Notes: generated by a model from the letters alone, not told the origin. Positions 9,025-18,418 are shown, counted from the stretch's first letter. The stretch is DNA of 60,790 nt from RGDT01 sp964630925 (GCA_964630925.1 CAZVZK010000057.1:1-60790), one strand, 5' to 3'. Numbers and translations are program-made.

Positions 9025-9561
9025 TCACCAGGGCGGGCCGCACAGGTCGATGGCTCCTTCTGCCGGCGCCTCCTCACCGACAGGCAGCGTCATCACGCGG
9101 TTGAGGGTGAAGTCGGCCCGCTCCCCGCGTTGCCGGACGATCAGCCGCCCGGCGAATTCGCGCCAGCCGAGGCGCGCGTAGTACGCGATCAGGTGCGGCG
9201 CGCACACCAGCAGGCCGACGCCGACGCCCTGCTCGGCGAAGAACGCGACGGCCCGGCGGATGGCCTTGGCCGCCAGCCCGCGCCCGCGTGCCGCCGGGTG
9301 CGTCTTGACGCCGCCGATCCCGCCGATCAGCACCGGCTGGCCGCCGCATTCGGCCTCGCGCAGGTACACGCCGACGTAGGACAGCAACGCCTCCCCGTCG
9401 CGGACGCGGACGCACCACTCGGGCGTGGACCATTCGATATGCAGGCCCGGCCAATCGGCATACTCCTCCGGCGGGTAGACCGACTCGGTCAGGGCGCGCA
9501 CAGCCGCGCGCTCCGCGTCCGTAAAGTCGGCGACCCGGTCCAGCGTCACGATTTCAGGCAT
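9025..9561 (-). CDS. GNAT-family N-acetyltransferase
   Basis: A protein of 178 residues. The acetyl-CoA binding motif (V-K-T-H-P-A-A-R-G-R-G-L-A) is followed by the helix AKAIRRAVAFFAEQG and the typical end YYARLGWREF. The length is normal for a single GNAT domain. The ATG at 9561 gives the standard start; the frame stays open upstream but the added residues are not family-like. The substrate cannot be told from sequence. It is divergent from the GH20 gene, with a 12-bp inverted repeat in the shared promoter region. Confidence 0.9.
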   Translation of the reverse strand: MPEIVTLDRVADFTDAERAAVRALTESVYPPEEYADWPGLHIEWSTPEWCVRVRDGEALLSYVGVYLREAECGGQPVLIGGIGGVKTHPAARGRGLAAKAIRRAVAFFAEQGVGVGLLVCAPHLIAYYARLGWREFAGRLIVRQRGERADFTLNRVMTLPVGEEAPAEGAIDLCGPPW

Positions 9562-9588
9562 CACACGCCCTCCCCGAGCGCCGCCGTC

Positions 9589-9637
9589 GCCGAATCGGCC
9601 CCTCCAGGCGAGAATATGCCCTCGCGGCCGATTCGGC
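9589..9637. promoter_or_regulatory. Inverted repeat in divergent promoter region
   Basis: GCCGAATCGGCC (9589-9600) and its perfect inverse GGCCGATTCGGC (9626-9637) lie 25 bases apart between two divergent genes. Each half is itself nearly palindromic, as expected for a pair of operator half-sites; a stem-loop is the alternative. No regulator is known. Confidence 0.45.
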
Positions 9638-9660
9638 GGCCACGCCCCCCGAGGCACCAA

Positions 9661-12186
9661 ATGATTGCCACCCTCCTCCTGCTCGCCGTCAACGGCGCCG
9701 ACGCGGCGCTCGTCCCGTGGCCGAGGTCGATCACGCCCGGCGTCGGCGCGATGACGCCGGCCCGCATCGTCACGCGCGACCCGCGCCTCCTGCCGCTGGC
9801 CGAGGTCGTGGCCGAGGAGATGCGCCGCGCCGCCGGGCTGAGTCTGCCGGTGGAGGGCGGGCCGGCGCGGGACGGTGACATCGTCCTGTCACTCGGCGGC
9901 GGCTTGAGCGGCGAGGCGCACCGCGTGACGGTGGCGGCCACGGCCCGCGTCGAGGGCGGGACGTACGGGGCCGTCGCCCTGGGGACGACGACGCTCGTCC
10001 AGCTCCTGCGCGACGGCAAGCTGCCGCGGGGCACCGTCGACGACGCGCCGGCGTTCCCGTACCGCGGCGCGCTGCTCGACCTGGCCCGCAAGCCGTACTC
10101 CCTCGCCACGCTGCGGCGCTGCGTGACCGCGTGTCGGTTCTACAAGATCCGTTACCTCCATCTGCACCTGACCGACGAGAATGCGTGGGTCTTCCCCTCG
10201 ACGGCCTACCCGGAGCTGGGGTCGCAGAACTTCGCCTGGGCCGGCGGGCACGCGCCGAAGCCGTACCCGCTCGACGGGCTGAAGGCGCTCGTCGCGTTCG
10301 CCGACCGCCTCGGCGTGACGCTGGTGCCGGAGATCGAGATGCCCGGCCACAGCGGCCAGCTCCGCGGCACGCTGCCGGGGGTCTTCGGCTACAAGGGCAA
10401 GGACGGCAAGACGCTGACGCCGGGCTACATCAACATGGTCAGCGAGGACGCCTTCAAGGCGCTCGACACCATCCTCGGCGAGGTGGCGTCGGTGTTCCGC
10501 TCCTCGCCGTACATCCACATCGGCTGCGACGAGGTGTCGCTGGGCGGCATCGAGACGCTGCCCGAGGTCCTGGCGTTCGTCAAGAAGCACGGGCTGAAGT
10601 CGCCGCACGACGTGTTCAGCCACTTCGTCGCGCGGATGCACGGCATCGTCAAGAGGCACGGCAAGCGGATGATCGTGTGGGAGGGCGCGCCGCTCGGCCC
10701 GGCCACCCTGCCGAAGGACGTGGTCTTCATGCCGTGGGTGGGCGGCAGCGGCTTCGCCGGGGAGCTGGTGAAGCGCGGCCACACGGTGATCAACGCCCCG
10801 TGGGGCGTCAAGGAGGCGTATTTCGACCCGCACGACGCCAACGGCGCGCGGCTCAAGGACGGAGAGCCGCTGCTGCTCGGCGCGACCTCGATCCTGTGGG
10901 AGAGCCCGGAGGAGGCGGCGCTGCCGTACCTGCGCAACGTCGGGGCGCTGCGGAACGAGCCGACGTACAACCCCAGGGCGCGGCGCGGGCACGCCGACTG
11001 GCTCGTGCGGCACCGGGCCGCCGACGCCGTACTGGATCGGCTACTGACGGGCGTGTCCGTCGAGGCGTCGGGCGTCCATTCTCCGCTCGTCTACATGCGC
11101 CCCGACAGGACGTTCACCGACAGGGCGACGGTGTCGCTGGTGTCGAAGCTGCCGGGCGAGATCCGCTACACGTTCGACGGCGGGCCGGAGAAGGTCTACC
11201 GAGGGCCGATCACCCTGGACAGGACGACGGCGGTGCGGGCGCGGGTGGCCGGCCTCGACGTGCTGGAGCGGACATTCCACAAGGTGCCGGGGCTGCGGCA
11301 CGACGCCGTCGGCGCGAAGGTGACGATCACGCCGGAGAAGCCCGGCTATCCGGGGCCGGGCGCAAAGGGCCTCGCCGACGGCCTGCTCTCCGACGGCGAC
11401 GAGACCGGCTCCGCAGGCTGGGTCGGTTGGGAGCGCCGCGGCAGGCCGGTCGAGGTGGTGCTGGAAATGCCGAAGGCGGTGCGCGTGACGAGGGCGGCGG
11501 CGCACTTCCTGCGTTCGTCCGGCGGCGTGGCGCTGCCGGCGCGGGCGGAGTTCGCCGTGTCGCTCGACGGCAAGAGGTGGCGCGACATCGGCGCGGTCAT
11601 CGAAAAGGACGGCGCGCGGGCGCGGGGCTGGTATCTGGTGAAGACGGAGGCGGCCGAGGCGAAGTTCGTGCGCCTGCGGGCGACGCACGGCGGCGACTGG
11701 GTCTTCCTCGACGAGGTGACGGTGAACGCCGACGCGCCGGGGCCGACGTTGGCCCACGCCGCGCGGGGCCTGGCGGTGAAGCTGGCGCATCCGCCGTCGC
11801 CGTCCTATGCGACGGGCGACCTGACGGACGGCCACGTCGCGCGTTCGGCGGAGTTCCTCAGCACACAGTGGCTTGGCTGGGAGGGCAAGGACATGGACGC
11901 CGCCATCGACCTCGGGGGGGTCAAGCCGATCCGCGAGGTGGGCGTGCGTTTCCTGCACCACGTCCGCGCCGGCATCTTCGTCCCGGGGCGGATGGAGGTC
12001 TTCGTCTCGGACGACGGGAAGAAGTGGCGGACGGCGGGCACGGCCGGGCACAAGCCGGATGCCCGTCCGGCGTACCAGCGGACGCTGTCGGTGAAGCTGG
12101 AGGGCGAGAAGGCGCGGCACGTCCGGGTCGTGGCGAAGACGAACGGCATGTGGATCTTCGCGGACGAGGTGTTTGTGAATCCGTGA
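9661..12186 (+). CDS. Beta-N-acetylhexosaminidase, GH20 family, secreted
   Basis: A protein of 841 residues. It starts with a probable signal peptide (MIATLLLLAVNGADA). The GH20b-like domain comes first, then the catalytic barrel with YLHLHLTDENAW, VPEIEMPGHS and HIGCDEV, where D290-E291 is the catalytic acid pair of GH20. A chitobiase-type C-terminal domain follows (FTDRATVSLVSKLPGEIRYT), and two segments of the F5/8 or carbohydrate-binding type (VRLRATHGGDW, VRVVAKTNGMW). It should remove terminal GlcNAc or GalNAc from chitin pieces or glycans outside the cytoplasm. ATG 9661 is chosen for the signal peptide. Confidence 0.93.
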   Translation: MIATLLLLAVNGADAALVPWPRSITPGVGAMTPARIVTRDPRLLPLAEVVAEEMRRAAGLSLPVEGGPARDGDIVLSLGGGLSGEAHRVTVAATARVEGGTYGAVALGTTTLVQLLRDGKLPRGTVDDAPAFPYRGALLDLARKPYSLATLRRCVTACRFYKIRYLHLHLTDENAWVFPSTAYPELGSQNFAWAGGHAPKPYPLDGLKALVAFADRLGVTLVPEIEMPGHSGQLRGTLPGVFGYKGKDGKTLTPGYINMVSEDAFKALDTILGEVASVFRSSPYIHIGCDEVSLGGIETLPEVLAFVKKHGLKSPHDVFSHFVARMHGIVKRHGKRMIVWEGAPLGPATLPKDVVFMPWVGGSGFAGELVKRGHTVINAPWGVKEAYFDPHDANGARLKDGEPLLLGATSILWESPEEAALPYLRNVGALRNEPTYNPRARRGHADWLVRHRAADAVLDRLLTGVSVEASGVHSPLVYMRPDRTFTDRATVSLVSKLPGEIRYTFDGGPEKVYRGPITLDRTTAVRARVAGLDVLERTFHKVPGLRHDAVGAKVTITPEKPGYPGPGAKGLADGLLSDGDETGSAGWVGWERRGRPVEVVLEMPKAVRVTRAAAHFLRSSGGVALPARAEFAVSLDGKRWRDIGAVIEKDGARARGWYLVKTEAAEAKFVRLRATHGGDWVFLDEVTVNADAPGPTLAHAARGLAVKLAHPPSPSYATGDLTDGHVARSAEFLSTQWLGWEGKDMDAAIDLGGVKPIREVGVRFLHHVRAGIFVPGRMEVFVSDDGKKWRTAGTAGHKPDARPAYQRTLSVKLEGEKARHVRVVAKTNGMWIFADEVFVNP

Positions 12187-12205
12187 GACAGGGCGGGGCC
12201 TGCGG

Positions 12206-12646
12206 TTAGAACCCGCTCACGCACAGCATGATCGGCTTGCGGGCCTCGATCGCCTGCCGCGCCAGCCCGGACAGCTCGCCCAGCAGCTCCTTGACTTCCG
12301 GCGACTTCCAATCGGACACCCCGCCGCCTTCGTCCGCCCGCCAGCCCCTGGCCAGCCGGGCGATGTCCTCCGGCCCGGCCGCGGCCAGGGCCCGCGTGAA
12401 CGCCTCGGGGAAGAGCCGCACGTCGGCCGGCCCGTCGCCCGCGCTCAGATCCTCGAACTCGTCCTCCAGATCGACGACCTCGTCCACATCGGTGACACCG
12501 GTCACCAGGCCGTAGAGGGTGGCCAGGTCCAGACAGGTCAGGCCCTTGGCCGCGACCCCCGTCCAGTGTTTCGTCGGGTTATCCGTGGCGGCGACCTTCT
12601 TCGCCTCGCGCCTGCCCGCGATCAGGAAGTCCGAGAAGAAGCTCAT
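12206..12646 (-). CDS. Hypothetical protein, 146 residues
   Basis: Not recognised. The chain starts MSFFSDFLIAGRREAKKV and is rich in acidic residues (VDEVVDLEDEFEDL), with no signal peptide or membrane segment. It looks like a small soluble cytoplasmic protein. The ATG at 12646 gives a clean start; an upstream in-frame ATG at 12682 adds residues that look like non-coding sequence. It ends head-to-head with the hexosaminidase and is transcribed in the same direction as, and just downstream of, the alpha/beta hydrolase (52-base gap). Confidence 0.7.
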   Translation of the reverse strand: MSFFSDFLIAGRREAKKVAATDNPTKHWTGVAAKGLTCLDLATLYGLVTGVTDVDEVVDLEDEFEDLSAGDGPADVRLFPEAFTRALAAAGPEDIARLARGWRADEGGGVSDWKSPEVKELLGELSGLARQAIEARKPIMLCVSGF

Positions 12647-12697
12647 TGGCGTTTCGCGCCTCCCACCCGAGGACGAGATCATGCCGGGACCGCCGGC

Positions 12698-13522
12698 TCA
12701 GGCCCTGATGAATTCCAGCAGGTCGGCGTTGAGCCGGTCCTTGCTCGTGTCGCCGAGGGCGTGCGAGCCGCCTTGGTAGACCTTCAGGGCCGCGCCCTTG
12801 ACCAGCTTCGCCGATAGGTGCGCCGACGCGCCGATCGGCACGATCTGGTCGTCGTCGCCGTGGACGATCAGCGTGGGCACGTCGAACTTCTTCAGGTCCT
12901 CGGTGAAGTCCGTCTCGGAGAACGCCTTGATGCAGTCGTAGGCGTTCTTGTGCCCGGACATCATGCCCTGCATCCACCACGACTGGATCAGCCCCTGTGA
13001 GGGCTTGGCGCCGGGGCGGTTGAAGCCGAAGAACGGCCCGCCGGCCACGTCGAGGAAGAACTGCGCGCGGTCGGCGAGGTACGCCTTGCGGAACCCGTCG
13101 AAGACCTCGATGGGCAGGCCGCCGGGGTTGGCGTCTGTCTTGAGCATGATCGGCGGCACGGCGCCCACCAGGACCGCCTTGGCGACCCGCCCGCTGCCGT
13201 GACGGCCGATGTAGCGGGCCACCTCGCCGCCGCCCGTGGAGTGGCCGATCATGACGGCGTCCTTGAGGCCGAGCGCCTCGAAGAGCTGGGCCAGGTCGTC
13301 GGCGTAGGTGTCCATGTCGTTGCCGTGCCACGGCTGGCTCGAGCGGCCGTGTCCGCGGCGGTCGTGTGCGATGCAGCGGTAGCCGTGGGAGGCGAGGTGG
13401 AACATCTGCGGATCCCAGGCGTCCGCCGTCAGCGGCCAGCCGTGGCTGAAGACGACGGCCGGGCCGGTGCCCCAGTCCTTGTAGTAGATCGTGGTGCCGT
13501 CCTTCGTCGTGATGGTGCTCAT
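12698..13522 (-). CDS. Alpha/beta hydrolase, non-heme chloroperoxidase/arylesterase type
   Basis: A protein of 274 residues, the normal length for cofactor-free chloroperoxidases and related esterases. The nucleophile S95 sits in MIGHSTGGGE, the acid in the stretch IVHGDDDQIVP (223-225) and H254 in GGSHALGDT; the oxyanion part is FSHGWPL. These complete the triad. It most likely hydrolyses an ester or lactone; perhydrolase activity is possible. A decayed copy of its first ~45 codons and upstream DNA lies at 14703-14870, which shows this locus has been duplicated. Confidence 0.93.
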   Translation of the reverse strand: MSTITTKDGTTIYYKDWGTGPAVVFSHGWPLTADAWDPQMFHLASHGYRCIAHDRRGHGRSSQPWHGNDMDTYADDLAQLFEALGLKDAVMIGHSTGGGEVARYIGRHGSGRVAKAVLVGAVPPIMLKTDANPGGLPIEVFDGFRKAYLADRAQFFLDVAGGPFFGFNRPGAKPSQGLIQSWWMQGMMSGHKNAYDCIKAFSETDFTEDLKKFDVPTLIVHGDDDQIVPIGASAHLSAKLVKGAALKVYQGGSHALGDTSKDRLNADLLEFIRA

Positions 13523-13630
13523 GAGAAGCCGCCCTCAAGGGATGCAAGCGGACGCATTCCCATGCTACGCCGGCCCGCCCGAACGGGAGCCCGGCCGGCC
13601 GCAGTGCTAAAGGAGTCAATCGAACGTCTG

Positions 13631-14050
13631 TTACCAAGCCGGGTGGCTGGCACGCCGATCCGTCAACCGGAGCGGGCCGGCCCAACATCCAGGGCACGAC
13701 ACCCGCTTGAGGGCGGCCGGGTTCGGGACGGCCCAGAGGAGATCAAGTCCGCCGCAGGCCGGACACCGGCCAGCGGCGTCGGGGCTGACCGGAGGGGCCG
13801 GCTCCCAGGCAGCCAGCCGCACCGGGCCTGTCCCTAACAGGAGCGGGGCCGGCTGGCGGCTGAGCGGCCCGCCGTGATACGCCCGCACGCACGACACACC
13901 GCAGGCGGTGCAGAGGGCGAATGCTACCCACCGCTCCTCCGACAACGCCATCTGGTACGGCACCCAGTCCCGACACCTCGGGCCGATGAGCCCTGCGAAG
14001 CCGCAGGCGTCGCAGGCGACCACTTCTTCCGTGGGTTGGATGAGCGTCAT
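13631..14050 (-). CDS. Small zinc-ribbon protein
   Basis: A protein of 139 residues with four CxxC knuckles: CDAC, CTAC, CPAC and CPGC, so probably two zinc-binding ribbons. No catalytic domain is recognised. Its ATG overlaps the stop of the upstream reductase gene (ATGA), which points to coupled translation. The role is unknown; similar small ribbons may bind nucleic acid or protein partners. Confidence 0.7.
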   Translation of the reverse strand: MTLIQPTEEVVACDACGFAGLIGPRCRDWVPYQMALSEERWVAFALCTACGVSCVRAYHGGPLSRQPAPLLLGTGPVRLAAWEPAPPVSPDAAGRCPACGGLDLLWAVPNPAALKRVSCPGCWAGPLRLTDRRASHPAW

Positions 14051-14622
14051 CGCTCCCCTCCAGCCGCCGTAGCCGAACTGCTCCCGCGTGGCACCTCGTA
14101 CCGGATCTCGACGAAGGCATCGCCGAAGGCCGTCGCCGACACGAGCCGCAGCGGCGGCGTCGTGATCTTCCGTGGCAAGAGCGGGGAGCCGGCGCCGAGC
14201 GTCACCACCGCGATCTGGACGATGATCTCGTCGAGCAGGCCGTGGTCGTGGAGCTGGCCGGCCAGCTCGCCGCCGCCGACGATCCAGACGTTCTTGCCGG
14301 CGGCGGCGGCGGCCATGTCCCGATGTACCGGCCTCACGTCGCCACGGACGAAACGCACGTCGGCCCCGGGCGGCGTGGGGAGTGTGCGCGTGGTGAACAC
14401 CCACGACGGCTGCGTGTACGGCCAGGGGCCGCCCTCGGCGGCGAGGTGGGCGAGGAGCCACTCGTAGGTGTGCGAGCCCATGGCCAGGGCGCCGACCTCG
14501 CGGATGAAGGCAGGGTAGCTGCCCTCCGGGGGGTCACCGAGCTGCATCAGCCAGTCGAGCGAGTGGCCGGGGCCGGCGATGAAGCCGTCCAGGCTGGAGG
14601 CGGTGTAATACTGGGTCTTCAT
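14047..14622 (-). CDS. Dihydrofolate reductase family protein (RibD C-terminal domain)
   Basis: A protein of 191 residues. It starts MKTQYYTASSLDGFIA, the usual start of the RibD C-terminal family, with MGSHTYEWLL, the GKNVWIVGGGELAGQL dinucleotide-binding segment and LGAGSPLLP near the end. These features match the NADPH-dependent reductase-like family; the true substrate of such stand-alone copies is mostly unknown. Stop overlaps the start of the zinc-ribbon gene. A TGCCAGAGTGGCA palindrome lies about 60 bases upstream of the start. Confidence 0.9.
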   Translation of the reverse strand: MKTQYYTASSLDGFIAGPGHSLDWLMQLGDPPEGSYPAFIREVGALAMGSHTYEWLLAHLAAEGGPWPYTQPSWVFTTRTLPTPPGADVRFVRGDVRPVHRDMAAAAAGKNVWIVGGGELAGQLHDHGLLDEIIVQIAVVTLGAGSPLLPRKITTPPLRLVSATAFGDAFVEIRYEVPRGSSSATAAGGER

Positions 14623-14679
14623 GCGTGTCCCCCTCGCCAGACATCAAACGCCCTCGCCCTCATCGAGTCAAGCTCCCCC

Positions 14680-14700
14680 CCCTGCCAGAGTGGCATCACG
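14680..14700. repeat. Shared 21-bp sequence with TGCCAGAGTGGCA palindrome, copy 1
   Basis: These 21 bases recur exactly at 19143-19163. The core TGCCA-GAG-TGGCA is an interrupted palindrome (14683-14695). It lies upstream of the reductase gene and directly abuts the end of the decayed hydrolase copy, so it could be an operator or a recombination border. Confidence 0.6.
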
Positions 14701-14702
14701 AT

Positions 14703-14870
14703 GAGCGGGGTTCCGTGGCTGAAGACGGCGGCGGGGGCGGTGCCTCGGTCCTTGGTTGCGATCGTGGTGTAGCCCTTTGTCGTGATTTGGCCCAGGAGAG
14801 GCCGCCCTCGGGTGGATGTCAGCGGGGCATTCCCATGCTCCGCCGGCCTGGCAGAACGGGATCCCCGCCG
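14703..14870 (-). pseudogene. Decayed 5' fragment of the alpha/beta hydrolase
   Basis: The reverse strand reads ITTKGYTTIATKDRGTAP followed by AAVFSHGTPL, clearly related to residues 4-31 of the intact hydrolase at 12698-13522 (ITTKDGTTIYYKDWGTGP, VVFSHGWPL). The match continues into the upstream DNA (CATTCCCATGCT and GCCGGCC..GAACGGGA are kept). The start codon has been lost (CTCAT became CCCAG on the plus strand), and the rest of the gene is missing. It lies between the kinase gene and the reductase gene. Confidence 0.85.
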
Positions 14871-14905
14871 GGTGGGGCCTCGGCGTGGGTCGTCGGGAGC
14901 CTTCC

Positions 14906-17900
14906 TCAAGTCCCCGTCCTCTTCCGCCACTTCTGATACGCCGGCGTCTGTCGCCACCTCTCGTAGGCCGCGCCGGGGCCGACGAGGTCCACATCGGCAC
15001 CGAGGTCCTTGCCGCCTTGGCCGGCCCCCTTGCCTGGGCTGCCTTTCTCGAGGCGGAAGTCGTCGGGCGAGAGCGTCATCGGGTCGAACTTGCCGAGCTG
15101 AACGCGGTTGCCATTCTGGAAGACCGCCGCGGCCTCCCGGGATTTGCTGTCCGTGATCATCCAGAACTCGTGCCACTTCGCCAGGTCCGGCAGGGGGACG
15201 CGATGCGGCCCCCAGTTGCTGCCGTCGAACGAGCCCAGGGCGCCGAACCCGGCTCTTGCGTGGTACAGGTTTTCCGTTTCGGACCAGCGGATGGCTCGAC
15301 GCATGAGGTCGAGGGCGTCCGCGTCGGCCAAGCCCCGGAACATCACGTTGATGGTCAGCAGCCCCGCGTCCTTCGGCGAGGAGATGCAGAAGTAGCTCCG
15401 CGAGGGCTCGAAGGAGAGCAGAGGCTTTGTCAACCCGTCGTCGATGGGGCTCTCTCGGTTGTTCAGGTTGAAAACGCAGGCGTGCTGGTGGGCGACGGCC
15501 GTCGAATCGGTCACCCGGAGCGTCCTGGGGGCGATCCTGGTGAACCCGAAGCCGTCATTCGCCCAGCGGACGGCGGCCGAGGAGGCGAGGAGGGTCGAGT
15601 TGGCCACGTTGGTGAACCCCTCACGATCCAGAGCCGCACTGATGTTGAAATGACTGGAAATTAGACAGTTGATGATGTCCGCCTTGTTCGCGGCGATGGC
15701 CGTCGTCCCCGCGCCGGCGCGGAGAACGACGAGCCGGCAGTTGGCCAGCCGCGCATGCCCTTCGCAGGAGACCAGGGTGATCCCCCGGCTCGTGTCGTGG
15801 CTCTCGAGGTTCAGCCCTTCCAGGGTCAGGTTCGCGTTCGCGCGAACGAAGACGGCCTCTGGGCCGCGGCCGCCGTCCACGAAGCGGATCGTCGGGTGGC
15901 TTTTGGGGCCGGCGCGGAGGGTGAGCGGCTTGTCCCCCAGGTCGAGCGGGCCCGACTCGAACGGGCCGTCGCCGCGGATCTCGATGACGTCGCCGGGCCG
16001 GGCGGCCTTCACGGCGGCGGCGAGGCTGGACTGACGACGCTCCGGGAGCCTGTCGGTGGCGAGGAGGAAGAAGGGGGCGGGGCCCGGCAGCAGCTCTCGG
16101 CCTGTCGCGATGTCGAAGAACAGCGGCTGCGGCGAGGCGGTCCCGCCCGTGCAGAGCGTCTTCCCTGACGGGTCCACGACGAGCGTCGAGTGCTGTCCGC
16201 GATCAGGCACGACGAGCGAGCGCGACACCTTGCCGGCGGACGTGTCCCACAGCGCCACCGTGGTGGGCCCGGCGCCATACCCGAGGGGGACCGTCCGCCC
16301 ATCGGGCAGGAACGGCCCCAGTACAATCTGCGTGAGCTGGCCTCCCGGCACGAACCTCGCCAACTGCTTGCCGGTCTTCACGTCGTACACGAACAGGCCG
16401 AGGCGGCTGTCTTCGGCCGCGTGGGTGAAAGCGAGCCGTGTGCCATCCGGCGTGAATCGCAGCGTGTGCGAATCCCCGGTGTCCGGCGCGTTCCACGACC
16501 GGACCGCCTTCGCGTACGTCGGTGATTTCGGATCGACGTCGAAGAGCGTGACGCGTGCGTCCTGCACCCGCCGCCCGCCGCGGCTCTCGCTGACGAGCAC
16601 GTCCTCGACGGCGAGCAGGTCCGCGGCCGGGCTGAACGCGAGGCCGTTGGGCTCGTTCATCCCCTCGATGCGGCCCAGCTCCTTGCCGGTCTCGCTCTCG
16701 TAGAGCGCCACCCCGTTCCCGTCGCGCGCGGCGAGCACCTTGCCGGTCCGGTCGAATGCGGCACGCTCTATCCTCGGGTCGCACTTCCACCGGGCCACCT
16801 GCTCGAATGTGGCGGTGTCGAAGACGGAGATGTGGGCCTCGGCCCCGTTCCCTTCGGGGATCACGAGCCGGCGGCCGTCGGGGCTGAACGCCATCTCCCG
16901 GGCGTTGTGGATGCCGCGTGCGAATCGCGGCTCGCCGGTGACGGCGTTCCAAACGCGGGCGGTGGCGTGCGTGCCGGCGTGATCCTGCGCCGCCAGCCAC
17001 TTGCCGTCGGGGCTGTACACGTGCGGGAGGCAGGACGGGCTCCCCTGGAGCGGCTTCGCCGGCACTCCGGGGAAGCCCACGCCGGACACGGCGGCGGGCA
17101 CGCCGGGGGGTGGGACCTGGTTCTCGACGATCTCCTTCTTGTCGGGCTGGACGCCACCGCCTCCGCCGCGTGGCCAGTAGGCCACGCCCAGCGTGGCCGC
17201 GATGGCGACGAGGAGGAGCGAGCCCGCGACGAGGATCGGCGCGCGGTACCGCCCGGGCGCACGGCCGGGCGTTTCGTTGGCGGCCGTATCGGCCCGCCAC
17301 CTCCGGGGCTCGGATCGCCCGTGGGCTTGCACCCCCTCCAGCATCTCGGCGAGCGTGTCGGCCACTTCGCGGGCGCTCTGGAAGCGTTGATCGGGGGCCT
17401 TGGCGTGCAGCTTCGTGATGAGGTCACAGAGCCACTGTGGCACCTCGGGGATGATCTCGCGGATGGGGCGTGGCGTGTCCTCGGCGACGCGCTTCAGCAC
17501 GGCCAGGGTGTTGTTGGCGCGGAAGGGGGGGCGGCCGGTACACATCACGTACAGCAGGCTGCCCAGGCTGAACAGGTCGGCCCGGTGGTCGAGGGAGTCC
17601 CCCCTGGCCTGCTCGGGGGCCATGAACATCGGCGTGCCGGCCACGGTGCCGCTCTGCGACATGCTGGCGTCGTCGGCGGCGCGGGCCAGGCCGAAGTCGG
17701 TCAGCTTCACCCGCATCACGCCGCCCTCGAGCAGGACGTTGGCCGGCTTCACGTCGCGGTGGACCAGGTTCTGGGCGTGGGCGGCCGCCAGCCCCTCGGC
17801 GATCTGCCGGCCGATGCGCAGGACCTCGGGCACGTCGAGGGGCCCGGTGCGGTCGATGCGCTGCTGCAGCGTCTCGCCGGGGATGAGCTCCATCACCAGG

Positions 17901-18418
17901 TAGGGCAGTGGTTGTTCACCGACCTCGTAGACCTGCACCACGTTCTCGTGACGCACCTGGGCCGAGGTTCGTGCCTCGCGCAGGAACCTCTTGCGGGCCG
18001 GGGAGGTGGCGGCCATCAGCGGGGAGAGGACCTTGACGGCCACCACACGATGCAGCGTCACGTCGAAGGCGCGGAAGACGACGCCGAAGCCGCCCTTACC
18101 GAGGACCTGGAGGACCTCGTAATGCCCGATGCGTCCCAGAGAATCGGGCCGCCCCGCCGGTTCGAGGTAGGCCAGTGCCGGCTCCTCCTCCTCCTCCTCG
18201 CGGGCGGGCGCGGCACGGGCCCCCGGCGGGGCCTCGATGGTCTCCTGGTGGATGACTCCGACGGGCTCGAGGAAGGCCCCCGACGCCTCGTGCGCCGCCA
18301 GCAGCGCCTCGACCGCCTCTCGCAGCCTGGGCCGTCCGGCGCAGGCCGCGTCCAGGTACGCGGCACGTTCGCCCGCCGGCCTCGACAACGCCTCGTGGAA
18401 CAGCGTCTCTTCCGTCAT
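14906..18418 (-). CDS. Ser/Thr protein kinase with WD40-like propeller and C-terminal beta-helix
   Basis: A protein of 1170 residues. The first ~50 residues (LFHEALSRPAGERAAYLDAAC) match the N-terminal stretch typical of ECF-linked planctomycete kinases. The kinase domain (about 98-365) has an intact loop GKGGFG, K129, HRD with D222, DFG with D241 and MAPEQ. One membrane helix lies at about 393-416. Outside follow irregular WD40-like blades (YSPDGKWLA, FSPDGRRLV, FTPDGTRLA) to about 790, then a repetitive stretch (LTLRAGPKSH, LTLEGLNLES, ARLANCRLVV) that looks like a right-handed beta-helix. A cytoplasmic kinase with a large outer sensor is inferred. The ECF gene 70 bases upstream is the likely partner. 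Confidence 0.92.
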   Translation of the reverse strand: MTEETLFHEALSRPAGERAAYLDAACAGRPRLREAVEALLAAHEASGAFLEPVGVIHQETIEAPPGARAAPAREEEEEEPALAYLEPAGRPDSLGRIGHYEVLQVLGKGGFGVVFRAFDVTLHRVVAVKVLSPLMAATSPARKRFLREARTSAQVRHENVVQVYEVGEQPLPYLVMELIPGETLQQRIDRTGPLDVPEVLRIGRQIAEGLAAAHAQNLVHRDVKPANVLLEGGVMRVKLTDFGLARAADDASMSQSGTVAGTPMFMAPEQARGDSLDHRADLFSLGSLLYVMCTGRPPFRANNTLAVLKRVAEDTPRPIREIIPEVPQWLCDLITKLHAKAPDQRFQSAREVADTLAEMLEGVQAHGRSEPRRWRADTAANETPGRAPGRYRAPILVAGSLLLVAIAATLGVAYWPRGGGGGVQPDKKEIVENQVPPPGVPAAVSGVGFPGVPAKPLQGSPSCLPHVYSPDGKWLAAQDHAGTHATARVWNAVTGEPRFARGIHNAREMAFSPDGRRLVIPEGNGAEAHISVFDTATFEQVARWKCDPRIERAAFDRTGKVLAARDGNGVALYESETGKELGRIEGMNEPNGLAFSPAADLLAVEDVLVSESRGGRRVQDARVTLFDVDPKSPTYAKAVRSWNAPDTGDSHTLRFTPDGTRLAFTHAAEDSRLGLFVYDVKTGKQLARFVPGGQLTQIVLGPFLPDGRTVPLGYGAGPTTVALWDTSAGKVSRSLVVPDRGQHSTLVVDPSGKTLCTGGTASPQPLFFDIATGRELLPGPAPFFLLATDRLPERRQSSLAAAVKAARPGDVIEIRGDGPFESGPLDLGDKPLTLRAGPKSHPTIRFVDGGRGPEAVFVRANANLTLEGLNLESHDTSRGITLVSCEGHARLANCRLVVLRAGAGTTAIAANKADIINCLISSHFNISAALDREGFTNVANSTLLASSAAVRWANDGFGFTRIAPRTLRVTDSTAVAHQHACVFNLNNRESPIDDGLTKPLLSFEPSRSYFCISSPKDAGLLTINVMFRGLADADALDLMRRAIRWSETENLYHARAGFGALGSFDGSNWGPHRVPLPDLAKWHEFWMITDSKSREAAAVFQNGNRVQLGKFDPMTLSPDDFRLEKGSPGKGAGQGGKDLGADVDLVGPGAAYERWRQTPAYQKWRKRTGT

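Noticed and set aside
14619..15176. Reverse-strand gene of 185 residues
   Set aside because: Most of it is a shadow of the kinase 3' end; only the part at 14703-14870 is hydrolase-like, and that is a relic without start or full domain.
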